Below are positions 1 through 6,409 of a stretch of DNA of 15,482 bases, piece by piece. Position 1 is the first letter of the stretch, and each line of letters starts with the position of its first letter. A program made the position numbers and the translations under genes. Source of the stretch: Coriobacteriales bacterium (GTDB lineage: Bacteria > Actinomycetota > Coriobacteriia > Coriobacteriales > UBA8131); the NCBI GenBank assembly GCA_031274985.1, contig JAISPK010000133.1:1-15482 (forward strand), in the 5' to 3' direction. The notes below the pieces were generated by a model that made no database searches, had not been told where the DNA came from, and saw only the letters and a program-made list of their open reading frames with translations.

Positions 1-1
1 C

Positions 2-199
2 GGCCCTCTGATCGGCGTCACCGGCCCCAATACGGGAGTCGGCAACAATATAACGGTATACTTTGTCCTACTGGTAGCAGGTGCCTTGCTCGCACTGAGC
101 GCAGCCCTCTACCTGGCACTGGGCACGAGGAAAAAAGAGGGTATGGCTTCAGATGAGCAAGAGGGCGAGACCTCAGATGAGCAAGAGAGCGCCTCATGA
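2..199 (+). CDS. C-terminus of a surface protein with sortase sorting-signal-like end (5' partial)
   Basis: Only the last 65 residues are in the window; the reading frame is open to the left edge and stops with TGA at 197-199. The visible part has the three parts of a cell-wall sorting signal in order: an LPXTG-like GPNTG, a hydrophobic stretch starting about seven residues later (ITVYFVLLVAGALLALSAAL), then a basic RKK. The GPNTG fits the looser xPxTG pattern used by some class B sortases. After RKK comes an unusual acidic tail with a repeated SDEQE. Its stop overlaps the sortase start as ATGA, so the two are probably translationally coupled, and this protein is the obvious candidate substrate of that sortase. 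The function of the missing ectodomain cannot be judged. Confidence 0.75.
   Translation, partial: GPLIGVTGPNTGVGNNITVYFVLLVAGALLALSAALYLALGTRKKEGMASDEQEGETSDEQESAS
149..187 (+). repeat. Two copies of a 15-bp sequence, 24-bp period, in the surface-protein tail
   Basis: TCAGATGAGCAAGAG occurs at 149-163 and again at 173-187. The 24-bp period equals eight codons, so the repeat encodes SDEQE twice within the acidic cytoplasmic tail. It looks like a recent in-frame slippage or duplication. Confidence 0.85.
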
Positions 200-945
200 C
201 TAAACGCAGGGTAATTGCGGTGCTTGTTTTGGTGGTGGGAGTTGCTGTCATCATCTTTGCGGGAAGCAGGCTCTTTGAAGCACAGCGGCTTTCCCGACAG
301 ACCACGCTGGCCTACGAGGCTATCGCCGGGCAGGTCAAACGCGAGGTAGCCTCTGGTGCCCGCGAGAGTGCTCTCGGTATCCCAGCCTTGAGCATAGACT
401 TTGATGCACTCAAGGAGATGAACAAAGACACGGCAGGGTGGTTGTACTGTCCTGGCACCGTGATAGACTATCCCGTCATGTCAGCAACTGACTACAGCTA
501 CTACCTCGAGCATCTCGCTGATGGAACATTGAGCATGAACGGTTCGCTCTTCATAGACTACAACAATGCCTCTGACTTCAGCGATCCCCTCACGGTGATC
601 TACGGGCATCACACCTATACCGGCATCATGTTTGGCTCTCTTATGGGCTATAAGACCCAGGAATACTATGACGACCACCCTTATCTGTATCTCTATACCC
701 CCACGGGTAACTATCGCGTAGAGTTGCTCTATGGCTGTGTGATTGGCGCCGGCAAGTGGCGTGACCGCGCCTTTATGTACAGTGATAACGTAGGGTCCTT
801 CCTTGACTACGCAAAACACTACACGACCTTCCAAAGCAACACCGAATACGAACAAGGCATGAGGGTCGTTGCGCTTTCAACCTGTTCGTACGAGTTTGAC
901 GGAGCCCGCTACGTGGTGGTGGGCCTTCTCAGACCTGAGGTGTGA
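196..945 (+). CDS. srtB: Class B sortase
   Basis: A 249-residue membrane-anchored transpeptidase that cleaves a sorting motif in secreted proteins and links them to the cell wall or to another protein subunit. Residues 5-23 form an N-terminal membrane anchor after a basic MTKRR start. The class B signature is clear: DTAGWLYCPGT at 78-88 followed by IDYPV, then GSLFIDY, IYGHH with the catalytic His at about 138, STCSYEF with the nucleophile Cys230, and ARYVVVG with the catalytic Arg238. Length is typical of the family. The ATG overlaps the stop of the upstream surface-protein gene by four bases, so this is a substrate-sortase pair in one transcript. Family is certain; the exact motif recognised is inferred from the neighbour. 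Confidence 0.93.
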   Translation: MTKRRVIAVLVLVVGVAVIIFAGSRLFEAQRLSRQTTLAYEAIAGQVKREVASGARESALGIPALSIDFDALKEMNKDTAGWLYCPGTVIDYPVMSATDYSYYLEHLADGTLSMNGSLFIDYNNASDFSDPLTVIYGHHTYTGIMFGSLMGYKTQEYYDDHPYLYLYTPTGNYRVELLYGCVIGAGKWRDRAFMYSDNVGSFLDYAKHYTTFQSNTEYEQGMRVVALSTCSYEFDGARYVVVGLLRPEV

Positions 946-969
946 CAGGGACAGGGGGACGGGGCTGGT

Positions 970-1056
970 TTGCTGACAAAAGGGGACGTACCTTGTGTCT
1001 TGTTGGGACAACTGGTTGCCCAACAAGACACAAGGTACGTCCCCTTTTGTCAGCAA
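970..1056. repeat. 38-bp perfect inverted repeat with short loop (REP/MITE-like)
   Basis: Arms at 970-1007 and 1019-1056 are perfect reverse complements, with an 11-nt loop that could pair further. The arms contain GGGGACGTACCTTGTGTC. It lies between the convergent sortase and ppx-like genes, so it could stop transcription from both sides, although neither side has a good T-run. A short G-rich stretch just before it (944-963) looks like a degenerate piece of the same kind of sequence. The GGGGACGT core recurs in the second palindrome near 14865. This resembles dispersed palindromes moved by REP-associated IS200-like transposases; that origin is inference. Confidence 0.85.
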
Positions 1057-1063
1057 CATCCCC

Positions 1064-1999
1064 TTAGTTATCGAGGATGATTCCTTGGAGGATGTCGGTG
1101 TCACTTACCAGCAGGCGCTCTTTGCCCAATAACTCAAGCAGAACCTCCAGGATGATAAGCCCGCCCACAATGACGGGAGCACGACCCGGGTGCAGACCCG
1201 GCACCTGTCTTCGCTCTTCGAGCGTCAGTGTCGCAAGCTTGCTGATCAGTTCGTCCAATTCAGCGGCACTCAGGTACTTTCCGTGGACCTGATTGCGGTC
1301 GTAAACCGTGATGTTGTCACGCATCGTGATGGCAGAGGTTGCGGTGCCGGCTACCGCGATGATCTCAGTTGGCTTGAGAGGCAACGAGGTAACGAAGTCA
1401 CGGGTCTCATGCGCCACCCAGGCACGCATCTCCTGCAGCTGCTCGCTCCCCGGAGGATCACTGGCGCAGAACATCTCGGTAACGCGCCTGCTGCCGATAT
1501 CAAAGGAATGAGAGAGCAGATGCTCAGCACTGCCGGTGCCGAGGATAAGCTCGGTAGAGCCGCCTCCCACATCAATACTCATCACGGGCCCTGTAAAGGC
1601 GTCAAAACCGCTCAGAGTGCCCTTGAAGGAAAGTTCTGCCTCCCGGCTGCCGCTGATTATCTCCAGCGTAAATCCCTCCTCCTCAAGCGCAGCAAGTATC
1701 TCGGGAGCATTGGCAGCATCGCGCATGGCAGAGGTGGCAACTGCCTTGAGCAAAATGGTGTCTCCCCCGCCTGTGGCGCTGAGTTCTGCCTGGCGAGAAG
1801 CTATTGCCTCTCTGAATTCTTTGAGAGCAGCGAGAAGTCTTCCGTAGGCAGCATCAGAGATTATCCCGCTTTTGGTGAGACCCTCCCCCAGATCGGTGAT
1901 GATGGTACGGTAGTCGTAAATATCGACCTTGCCGTTGTTGATCTCCCCTATGATAAGACGTGTGGTTACCGTGCCAATGTCTATGGCCGCCTGTACCAT
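1064..1999 (-). CDS. ppx: Ppx/GppA family phosphatase (exopolyphosphatase-like)
   Basis: A 311-residue protein of the ASKHA fold whose family removes terminal phosphate from polyphosphate or from pppGpp. Phosphate-binding motif 1 is AAIDIGTVTTRL near residues 4-14. SGSREAEL at 116-123 supplies the expected catalytic Glu (E120). DVGGGSTELILG at 143-154 is phosphate motif 2, AGTATS follows at 217-222, and GRAPVIVGG at 272-280 and LVSDTDILQGI near the C-terminus complete the core. The length matches the short actinobacterial form without the C-terminal HD-like domain. It follows the divIC-like gene after 7 bp, with an AGGA overlapping that gene's stop as a possible ribosome site. Polyphosphate versus pppGpp specificity cannot be told from sequence. 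Confidence 0.9.
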   Translation of the reverse strand: MVQAAIDIGTVTTRLIIGEINNGKVDIYDYRTIITDLGEGLTKSGIISDAAYGRLLAALKEFREAIASRQAELSATGGGDTILLKAVATSAMRDAANAPEILAALEEEGFTLEIISGSREAELSFKGTLSGFDAFTGPVMSIDVGGGSTELILGTGSAEHLLSHSFDIGSRRVTEMFCASDPPGSEQLQEMRAWVAHETRDFVTSLPLKPTEIIAVAGTATSAITMRDNITVYDRNQVHGKYLSAAELDELISKLATLTLEERRQVPGLHPGRAPVIVGGLIILEVLLELLGKERLLVSDTDILQGIILDN

Positions 2000-2006
2000 G
2001 GAGCGG

Positions 2007-2474
2007 TTATCCTACGGTGGTAATAAACGGATCAGGGATTGGGTCTGCGACCGTCTCTTGTTCAACGCCAAAGATGAGGTCGCAAAACTCCGTCCACCAG
2101 GTTTTGAGCATCGTTCCTGAATTTACCGGTATCGAACCGGGGAGCTGAGTCGACGAATCGAGTACCTCAAGACCGGTGATATTAACCGCCTGCTCGCCCA
2201 GGGGCACCCACCCGAATCGCTCCCGCGATCGGTCTGCGATTCCTTCCGGCGTGTTGAGGTAGGCGATTTGCCTGAGGATTTGATCATTGCGCTCTTCTAC
2301 AGCAGAAAGCTCTTGCAGCAACTGCTCATTGACTCTATAGGCAAGGTAATAATTGCGCAAGGCAGGATAAAGTAAGGCAACACTGATGACGATACAGAGC
2401 GCGATTCCTGCGGTGATCATCATTTTTTTTAAGTTGCCGTTTGCTGCATTTTGTCTCGTTTTGGCAACGTCCAT
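2007..2474 (-). CDS. divIC: FtsB/DivIC-like septum formation initiator
   Basis: A 155-residue bitopic membrane protein of the FtsB/DivIC family, which links early and late divisome parts through the FtsL-FtsB-FtsQ complex. A short basic cytoplasmic end is followed by a membrane helix at about 18-38 and a periplasm-side coiled coil at about 46-72. The family hallmark TPEGIADRSRERFGWVPLGE starts at 75. A non-conserved tail of about 55 residues extends past the usual end. It starts 13 bp after the hpf stop and is followed by the ppx-like gene, an adjacency common in Actinobacteria. The upstream ribosome site is weak (AAGG), which fits coupling to hpf translation. Confidence 0.85.
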   Translation of the reverse strand: MDVAKTRQNAANGNLKKMMITAGIALCIVISVALLYPALRNYYLAYRVNEQLLQELSAVEERNDQILRQIAYLNTPEGIADRSRERFGWVPLGEQAVNITGLEVLDSSTQLPGSIPVNSGTMLKTWWTEFCDLIFGVEQETVADPIPDPFITTVG

Positions 2475-2487
2475 CAGTCGGTCAGCC

Positions 2488-3075
2488 TTACCCTGTCACG
2501 GTGCGGGGGCGCTGTTTGAGCAAGCCGTAGCTGCCGTCCTTGCGCCGGTAGATAACATTTACCAACTCTGTTTCTATCTCATTATATACGAAAAAGTCAT
2601 GCCCCAAAAGGTCAATCTGCAGGAGCGCTTCCTCTTCTGTTAAAGCCTCGAGCTCCATTTCTTTGACGCGCACTATGTGCCCGTAATTATCAAAGTCAAC
2701 GGCATGCTCCCCTTCTTGTGGCAGCATCTCGTCCGGGGCAAAACTCTCTCCGAGCTTTTTGCCACCATGACGTCGGTCAACAACCTTGGTCTTATACTTG
2801 CGTAATTGCCGCGCTGTTTTGGCCGCTGCCACATCGATGGCGGCATACATATCTTCTTCGGCCTCTTCGGTACGGATAATGTGTCCCTTGGTAACGAGAG
2901 TGACTTCAGCCACGGCAGGTTTGGGGTTAGCGGGGTTTTTTTCTTTGCGCAAGACAACTTCTACGTTCATCGGAGAAATACTGAACACCTTCAGTGAATT
3001 GCCGATCTTTTCTTCTACATAAGACCTGAGCGCATCGCTAACGGTCATTTTTCGGCCAGTGACTATGATCTGCAT
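2488..3075 (-). CDS. hpf: Long-form ribosome hibernation promoting factor
   Basis: A 195-residue HPF/RaiA protein. The N-terminal domain (1 to about 100) starts MQIIVTGRKMTVSDALRSYV, which is characteristic, and binds the 30S decoding region. A charged linker (about 100-135) leads to the C-terminal dimerisation domain with MELEALTEEEALLQIDLLGH and FFVYN, then INVIYRRKDGSYGLL-like residues to the end. Long HPF alone joins two 70S ribosomes into 100S dimers in starved Gram-positive cells. A strong GAGGGG ribosome site lies six bases before the ATG. A gap of 67 bp separates it from the upstream ABC ATPase gene, room for its own promoter. It is probably co-transcribed with the divIC-like and ppx-like genes. 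Confidence 0.94.
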   Translation of the reverse strand: MQIIVTGRKMTVSDALRSYVEEKIGNSLKVFSISPMNVEVVLRKEKNPANPKPAVAEVTLVTKGHIIRTEEAEEDMYAAIDVAAAKTARQLRKYKTKVVDRRHGGKKLGESFAPDEMLPQEGEHAVDFDNYGHIVRVKEMELEALTEEEALLQIDLLGHDFFVYNEIETELVNVIYRRKDGSYGLLKQRPRTVTG

Positions 3076-3104
3076 GGGATGCCCCTCTCTCGAAATGGAT
3101 AGAT

Positions 3105-3110
3105 ATTGTA
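3105..3110 (-). promoter_or_regulatory. Possible -10 box of an hpf promoter
   Basis: On the minus strand TACAAT (five of six consensus bases) lies about 30 bases before the hpf start, in the gap after the ABC ATPase gene. No convincing -35 box is found at 16-18 bases upstream, so support is weak. Confidence 0.25.
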
Positions 3111-3142
3111 AGGATACCGCAAATTGTCGTGCGTGTGTTTCG

Positions 3143-3898
3143 TCAGACTATATGTCCGAGAAAGTCTTTTGTTCTATTGTTCTGTGGATGGTCAAAAACC
3201 GCCTCGGGTGTTCCCTGTTCCACGATGACTCCTTCGTCCATAAACACCGCTCTATCGGCAACGTCACGGGCAAATCCCATCTCGTGGGTCACCACGATCA
3301 TGGTCATGCCGCCCTGTGCCAGCTCGCGCATAACGTCCAAAACGCCGCGCACCAATTCGGGGTCGAGGGCGCTGGTGGCCTCGTCAAAGAGCATGACGTG
3401 GGGATCCATGGCCAGAGCCCGGGCAATTGCCACGCGTTGTTGCTGACCGCCGGAGAGTTGTGCCGGCATGTAGTCAGCCCGGTCGGAGAGACCGACTCTT
3501 TCGAGCAACTCCAAGGCAACCTGTTCTGCCTCGTCATTGGAGCGCTTGAGCACCTTTCTTTGCGCCAGCATGATGTTGCGCTTGGCGCTCAGGTGCGGAA
3601 AGAGATTAAAGGACTGAAATACCATGCCTATGTGCTCGCGCACCTTGTTGACATTGGCCTGATGGCTGGTGATGCAGGTTTCTTCAAACCATATCTCGCC
3701 GCCACTGGGCTTCTCCAGCAAATTGACACACCTGAGAAGCGTTGACTTACCCGAGCCGGAGGGGCCGAGGATGGTCACCACCTCTCCCTTGTGTACCTCA
3801 AGATCAACGCCCTTGAGCACTTCCAGCGAACCAAAGGATTTATGGAGATTGATGAGACGAACTACCGGCTGGGCCGTTATGTAGTGAGAAGCAGTCAT
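3143..3898 (-). CDS. glnQ: Polar amino acid ABC transporter ATPase (GlnQ-like)
   Basis: A 251-residue ATPase that powers uptake through the adjacent permease. Walker A is GPSGSGKST at 45-53, the Q-loop is VFQSFNLFPH with Gln95, the signature is LSGGQQQR at 148-155, Walker B with D-loop is VMLFDEATSALD at 168-179, and the H-loop is VTHEMGF with His205. The sequence FNLFPH and the HEMGFA end of the H-loop are typical of the polar amino acid (GlnQ/HisP) group. It starts 4 bp after the permease stop, and its GAGGTGA ribosome site overlaps that stop, so translation is coupled. The transported amino acid cannot be told from this subunit. Confidence 0.95.
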   Translation of the reverse strand: MTASHYITAQPVVRLINLHKSFGSLEVLKGVDLEVHKGEVVTILGPSGSGKSTLLRCVNLLEKPSGGEIWFEETCITSHQANVNKVREHIGMVFQSFNLFPHLSAKRNIMLAQRKVLKRSNDEAEQVALELLERVGLSDRADYMPAQLSGGQQQRVAIARALAMDPHVMLFDEATSALDPELVRGVLDVMRELAQGGMTMIVVTHEMGFARDVADRAVFMDEGVIVEQGTPEAVFDHPQNNRTKDFLGHIV

Positions 3899-3902
3899 CG
3901 TA

Positions 3903-5384
3903 TCACCTCAAATCCTTGTTCTTGGGGCCGCTCGCCGTGCTGTTTGCCGGGCCGCGCGCCGTGCTGTTTGCCGTGCTGTTCTCGCCCGGGACCAAGGAGC
4001 CTGAGTCACCAATCGCAGCTTCAAGAGTCTCCCTGGCACCCATGTCGCCAAAGAACCTGCGCTTCTTCTTTTTTGAGGTGAGTACCTCGCCGTGGCCTTC
4101 GGCAGCGGCAAGTTTTTTCTCAAACTCGGCGATGATCTTGGTAAGCGGTAAGGTCACCAAGAGGTAGTAACAGGCAGACACGATATACGGGGTCATATTG
4201 CCGGTTGACGCTACCATGGATTTGGCAAACATCATCTGCTCCATAACGCCCACGGCAGCGAGCAGTGAGGTGTCTTTGTACAGTAGAATGAACTCGCTCG
4301 TGGCAGTGGGTATGACCCTGCGCACCGTCTGCGGAAGGATGACGGAAAACATCGTTTGCATGGGGTTCATGCCCAGTGATGCAGAGGCTTCAAACTGGCC
4401 TTTGTGAATCGACTGGATACCGGCGCGGAAGATTTCCGCGAGATACGCGCTGGAATTCATGGCAAGTACCAATACACCCAGCACATAGGAATCGAGTTTC
4501 ACCCCCAGGAAGGGCAGCCCGAAGAAGGCGATGTATATCTGCAAAAAGAGCGGCGTTCCCCTGATCACATTGACGTAGATAGCGGCAAAGAAGCGCACGA
4601 CCCTGAATTTGGCCATGCGCAAAAACGATACGGCAAGGCCGATTGGTATAGCCAGGGGAAACCCGAACAGCACCAGGCCAAGCGAACGGAGCCAGCCCTT
4701 AAACAGGGTGGGTACCGAAGATACAATCAGCTGAGGATTGAGGAAGATCTTAAGAAAGAGCACTGAGTTCCACGACTCAACCCAGGGTTGTTGGTCGAGC
4801 CAGTGCTGTATCTTCTGAACCGTGGTAAAGCTGATTACCGAGATGGCAGGAGACTCATCGAGGGTTATATCGGTGCCGGTGCCGTCAATATAGGTGCCGG
4901 TGATAGTGTACTCGCCGGTCTCTTCGGGCAGCGCTACATACGACATCTCAACGCGAATCAGGAGTCCGGAACCAACGGGGTTGTCAAACACGATATTCGT
5001 CTGCTCGCTGGTGATGGTATTGGTCTGGGGCACCTCGAGTCTCGTTGAGCCCTCGAGCACCGTTACCCGATTGGCCGCGCCCTCTCCCAGTGCGGTACCC
5101 TCAGGAAATACGAGGGTGATCTCTTTGACTTCTTCGTCGTTGCCCACGGTGGCTTCCCACGTAATGCGTGTGGGAATGCCTCCGATTATCTGGCTGCTCC
5201 CCGACTGATTGGGCTTTGCGGTGGTCTTTTCTACGGTGAGACCCTGTGCCTGCGGCTGAGGAACCACAAAAGTCACTACAAGCGACAGCACCGCAACCAT
5301 AGCCAAAAAGGTACGCAAGGCAGGGAGTACGGTGCTGTATTTTTTAAGTCTCTGCAACAATAGCTTCAAGCCGGTTAGTAACAA
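3903..5384 (-). CDS. Polar amino acid ABC permease with extra N-terminal extracytoplasmic domain
   Basis: A 493-residue protein, about twice the usual length of a GlnP/HisM permease. Residues 1-20 are basic, 23-42 form a membrane segment or signal, and about 48-185 are beta-rich and extracytoplasmic, not recognised as a solute-binding domain. The permease core runs from about 225 to 425, with RGTPLFLQIYIAF at 275-287 and the ATPase-contact EAA loop EASASLGMNPMQTMF at 332-346 followed by LPQTVRRVIP. The last 55 residues are a basic then low-complexity NSTA-repeat tail. The start is a TTG at 5382-5384, 21 bp after the stop of the binding-protein gene; no upstream ATG is in frame and no good ribosome site is visible, so the start is uncertain. 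It probably forms a homodimeric pore. Confidence 0.88.
   Translation of the reverse strand: MLLTGLKLLLQRLKKYSTVLPALRTFLAMVAVLSLVVTFVVPQPQAQGLTVEKTTAKPNQSGSSQIIGGIPTRITWEATVGNDEEVKEITLVFPEGTALGEGAANRVTVLEGSTRLEVPQTNTITSEQTNIVFDNPVGSGLLIRVEMSYVALPEETGEYTITGTYIDGTGTDITLDESPAISVISFTTVQKIQHWLDQQPWVESWNSVLFLKIFLNPQLIVSSVPTLFKGWLRSLGLVLFGFPLAIPIGLAVSFLRMAKFRVVRFFAAIYVNVIRGTPLFLQIYIAFFGLPFLGVKLDSYVLGVLVLAMNSSAYLAEIFRAGIQSIHKGQFEASASLGMNPMQTMFSVILPQTVRRVIPTATSEFILLYKDTSLLAAVGVMEQMMFAKSMVASTGNMTPYIVSACYYLLVTLPLTKIIAEFEKKLAAAEGHGEVLTSKKKKRRFFGDMGARETLEAAIGDSGSLVPGENSTANSTARGPANSTASGPKNKDLR
3934..3984 (-). repeat. Tandem repeat encoding the NSTA tail of the permease
   Basis: On the plus strand GCCGTGCTGTTTGCC occurs at 3934-3948 and 3958-3972 with a 24-bp period, and a decayed third copy starts at 3970. 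It encodes three NSTA units separated by RGPA and SGPK in the permease C-terminus. Being a multiple of three, the repeat keeps the frame. Confidence 0.8.
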
Positions 5385-5405
5385 TCGATGGACAGTTCTC
5401 TTACC

Positions 5406-6245
5406 TTATGCTCCCAGGCTCGGCGGGGTCAGTTCAGGGAAGTACTTGAGGAAGATCTTGTCAAAGGTGCCGTTCTTTTTGATGGTGACCATTGCCTTGT
5501 TGATGGCATCCAGCAGCTCCGGGTTATCCTTGGACACCGAGATGCCGTATTGCTCGCCGGTGGGGATAGACTCAACGATTTGAGAATCCGTGTAGAGTTT
5601 TGCCACATATTCGGCAGCGACGGGCTCATCGAAGAAGGCGCCCTGGATGTCGCCTGCGTTGAGGGCAGCCATCAGCTCAGAAGCCTGATTGTACTCTTTG
5701 AGCACGGTGCCGGCATTGGTGAGGTTTTCTCTGACCCAGTCAGCACCCGTGGTGCCGCTCTGCGCGCCTACGGTGAGGCCGTTAAAGTCCATCGCCTTGG
5801 TGTAGGGTGCGGTTTTCATGGCTACCACAGCCTGATTGGAGTCAAAGTAAGGCGTGGTGAAGTTAACGAGTTGCTTGCGCTCGTCGTTGATGGTAAAGGA
5901 TGATACGCCCACGTCCATCTTGGTACCTGATGCAACTGATGCCAGGATCGTGTCGAAGTTCTGTGGGGCCAGGTATTCTACCGTGAGTCCAATCTCGTCG
6001 CCTATCGCATTTAAGAGTTCAAACTCATAGCCGGCAGGCTGGTCGCCATCCAACTCGATGAAGGGCGGATAGTCACAGTCAGAGCCAACCGTGAGAACTC
6101 CTGCGGTGATGGTCTTTACGGGCGCGTCGCCGTTGTCTGAGTTGTTGCCATTGCCCCCGTTATTGCCATTGCAGCCTACCAAAACGAGACTCATTGCCAG
6201 GATCAGGGCGGTTATCAGGCTTAACACTTTACTTCTTTGGGACAT
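5406..6245 (-). CDS. Lipoprotein amino acid-binding protein, SBP family 3 (first)
   Basis: A 279-residue extracytoplasmic solute receptor anchored by lipid. The start at 6243-6245 was chosen because AGGAGG lies four bases upstream and it gives a proper signal peptide: MSQRSK, a hydrophobic stretch, and lipobox LVGC with Cys25. The Asn/Gly-rich linker at about 26-42 is followed by a family 3 binding fold: GVLTVGSDCDYPPFIE, then AGYEFELLNAIGDEIGL, NFDTILASV and MDVGVSSFTINDERK. An in-frame ATG 81 bases further upstream would lose the signal peptide. The gene lies directly before the permease (21-bp gap) and is probably the main receptor for the importer. Ligand is likely a polar or branched amino acid but is not determined. 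Confidence 0.92.
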   Translation of the reverse strand: MSQRSKVLSLITALILAMSLVLVGCNGNNGGNGNNSDNGDAPVKTITAGVLTVGSDCDYPPFIELDGDQPAGYEFELLNAIGDEIGLTVEYLAPQNFDTILASVASGTKMDVGVSSFTINDERKQLVNFTTPYFDSNQAVVAMKTAPYTKAMDFNGLTVGAQSGTTGADWVRENLTNAGTVLKEYNQASELMAALNAGDIQGAFFDEPVAAEYVAKLYTDSQIVESIPTGEQYGISVSKDNPELLDAINKAMVTIKKNGTFDKIFLKYFPELTPPSLGA

Positions 6246-6303
6246 ATTTCCTCCTATAGACATGTTTACTCCCATCTTTAATAACACGTTAGTACTATAC
6301 GGT

Positions 6304-6340
6304 AATACGGCCCTTGTGTGTTGCATAAAAGGGCCGTATT
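6304..6340 (-). terminator. 12-bp perfect stem-loop between the two binding-protein genes
   Basis: AATACGGCCCTT at 6304-6315 pairs with AAGGGCCGTATT at 6329-6340 across a 13-nt loop. It sits about 70 bp past the stop of the upstream binding-protein gene and 60 bp before the next start. It lacks a T-run on the minus strand, so it may act as a processing or mRNA-stability element or a leaky terminator that sets different levels of the two receptors. Confidence 0.5.
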
Positions 6341-6409
6341 TGGGTGAATTTCTGTATATTGCTGAGCATTCGAGGTTTTTGCCTCAATACGCCATGCCGC
6401 CGGGGCCCA

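Noticed and set aside
1190..2023. Long plus-strand reading frame opposite the ppx-like gene
   Set aside because: It is antisense to a clear Ppx/GppA gene, has no recognisable motif and arises from that gene's codon bias.
4404..4766. Plus-strand reading frame opposite the permease
   Set aside because: It lies wholly across the permease membrane core on the other strand, is highly charged and shows no family features.
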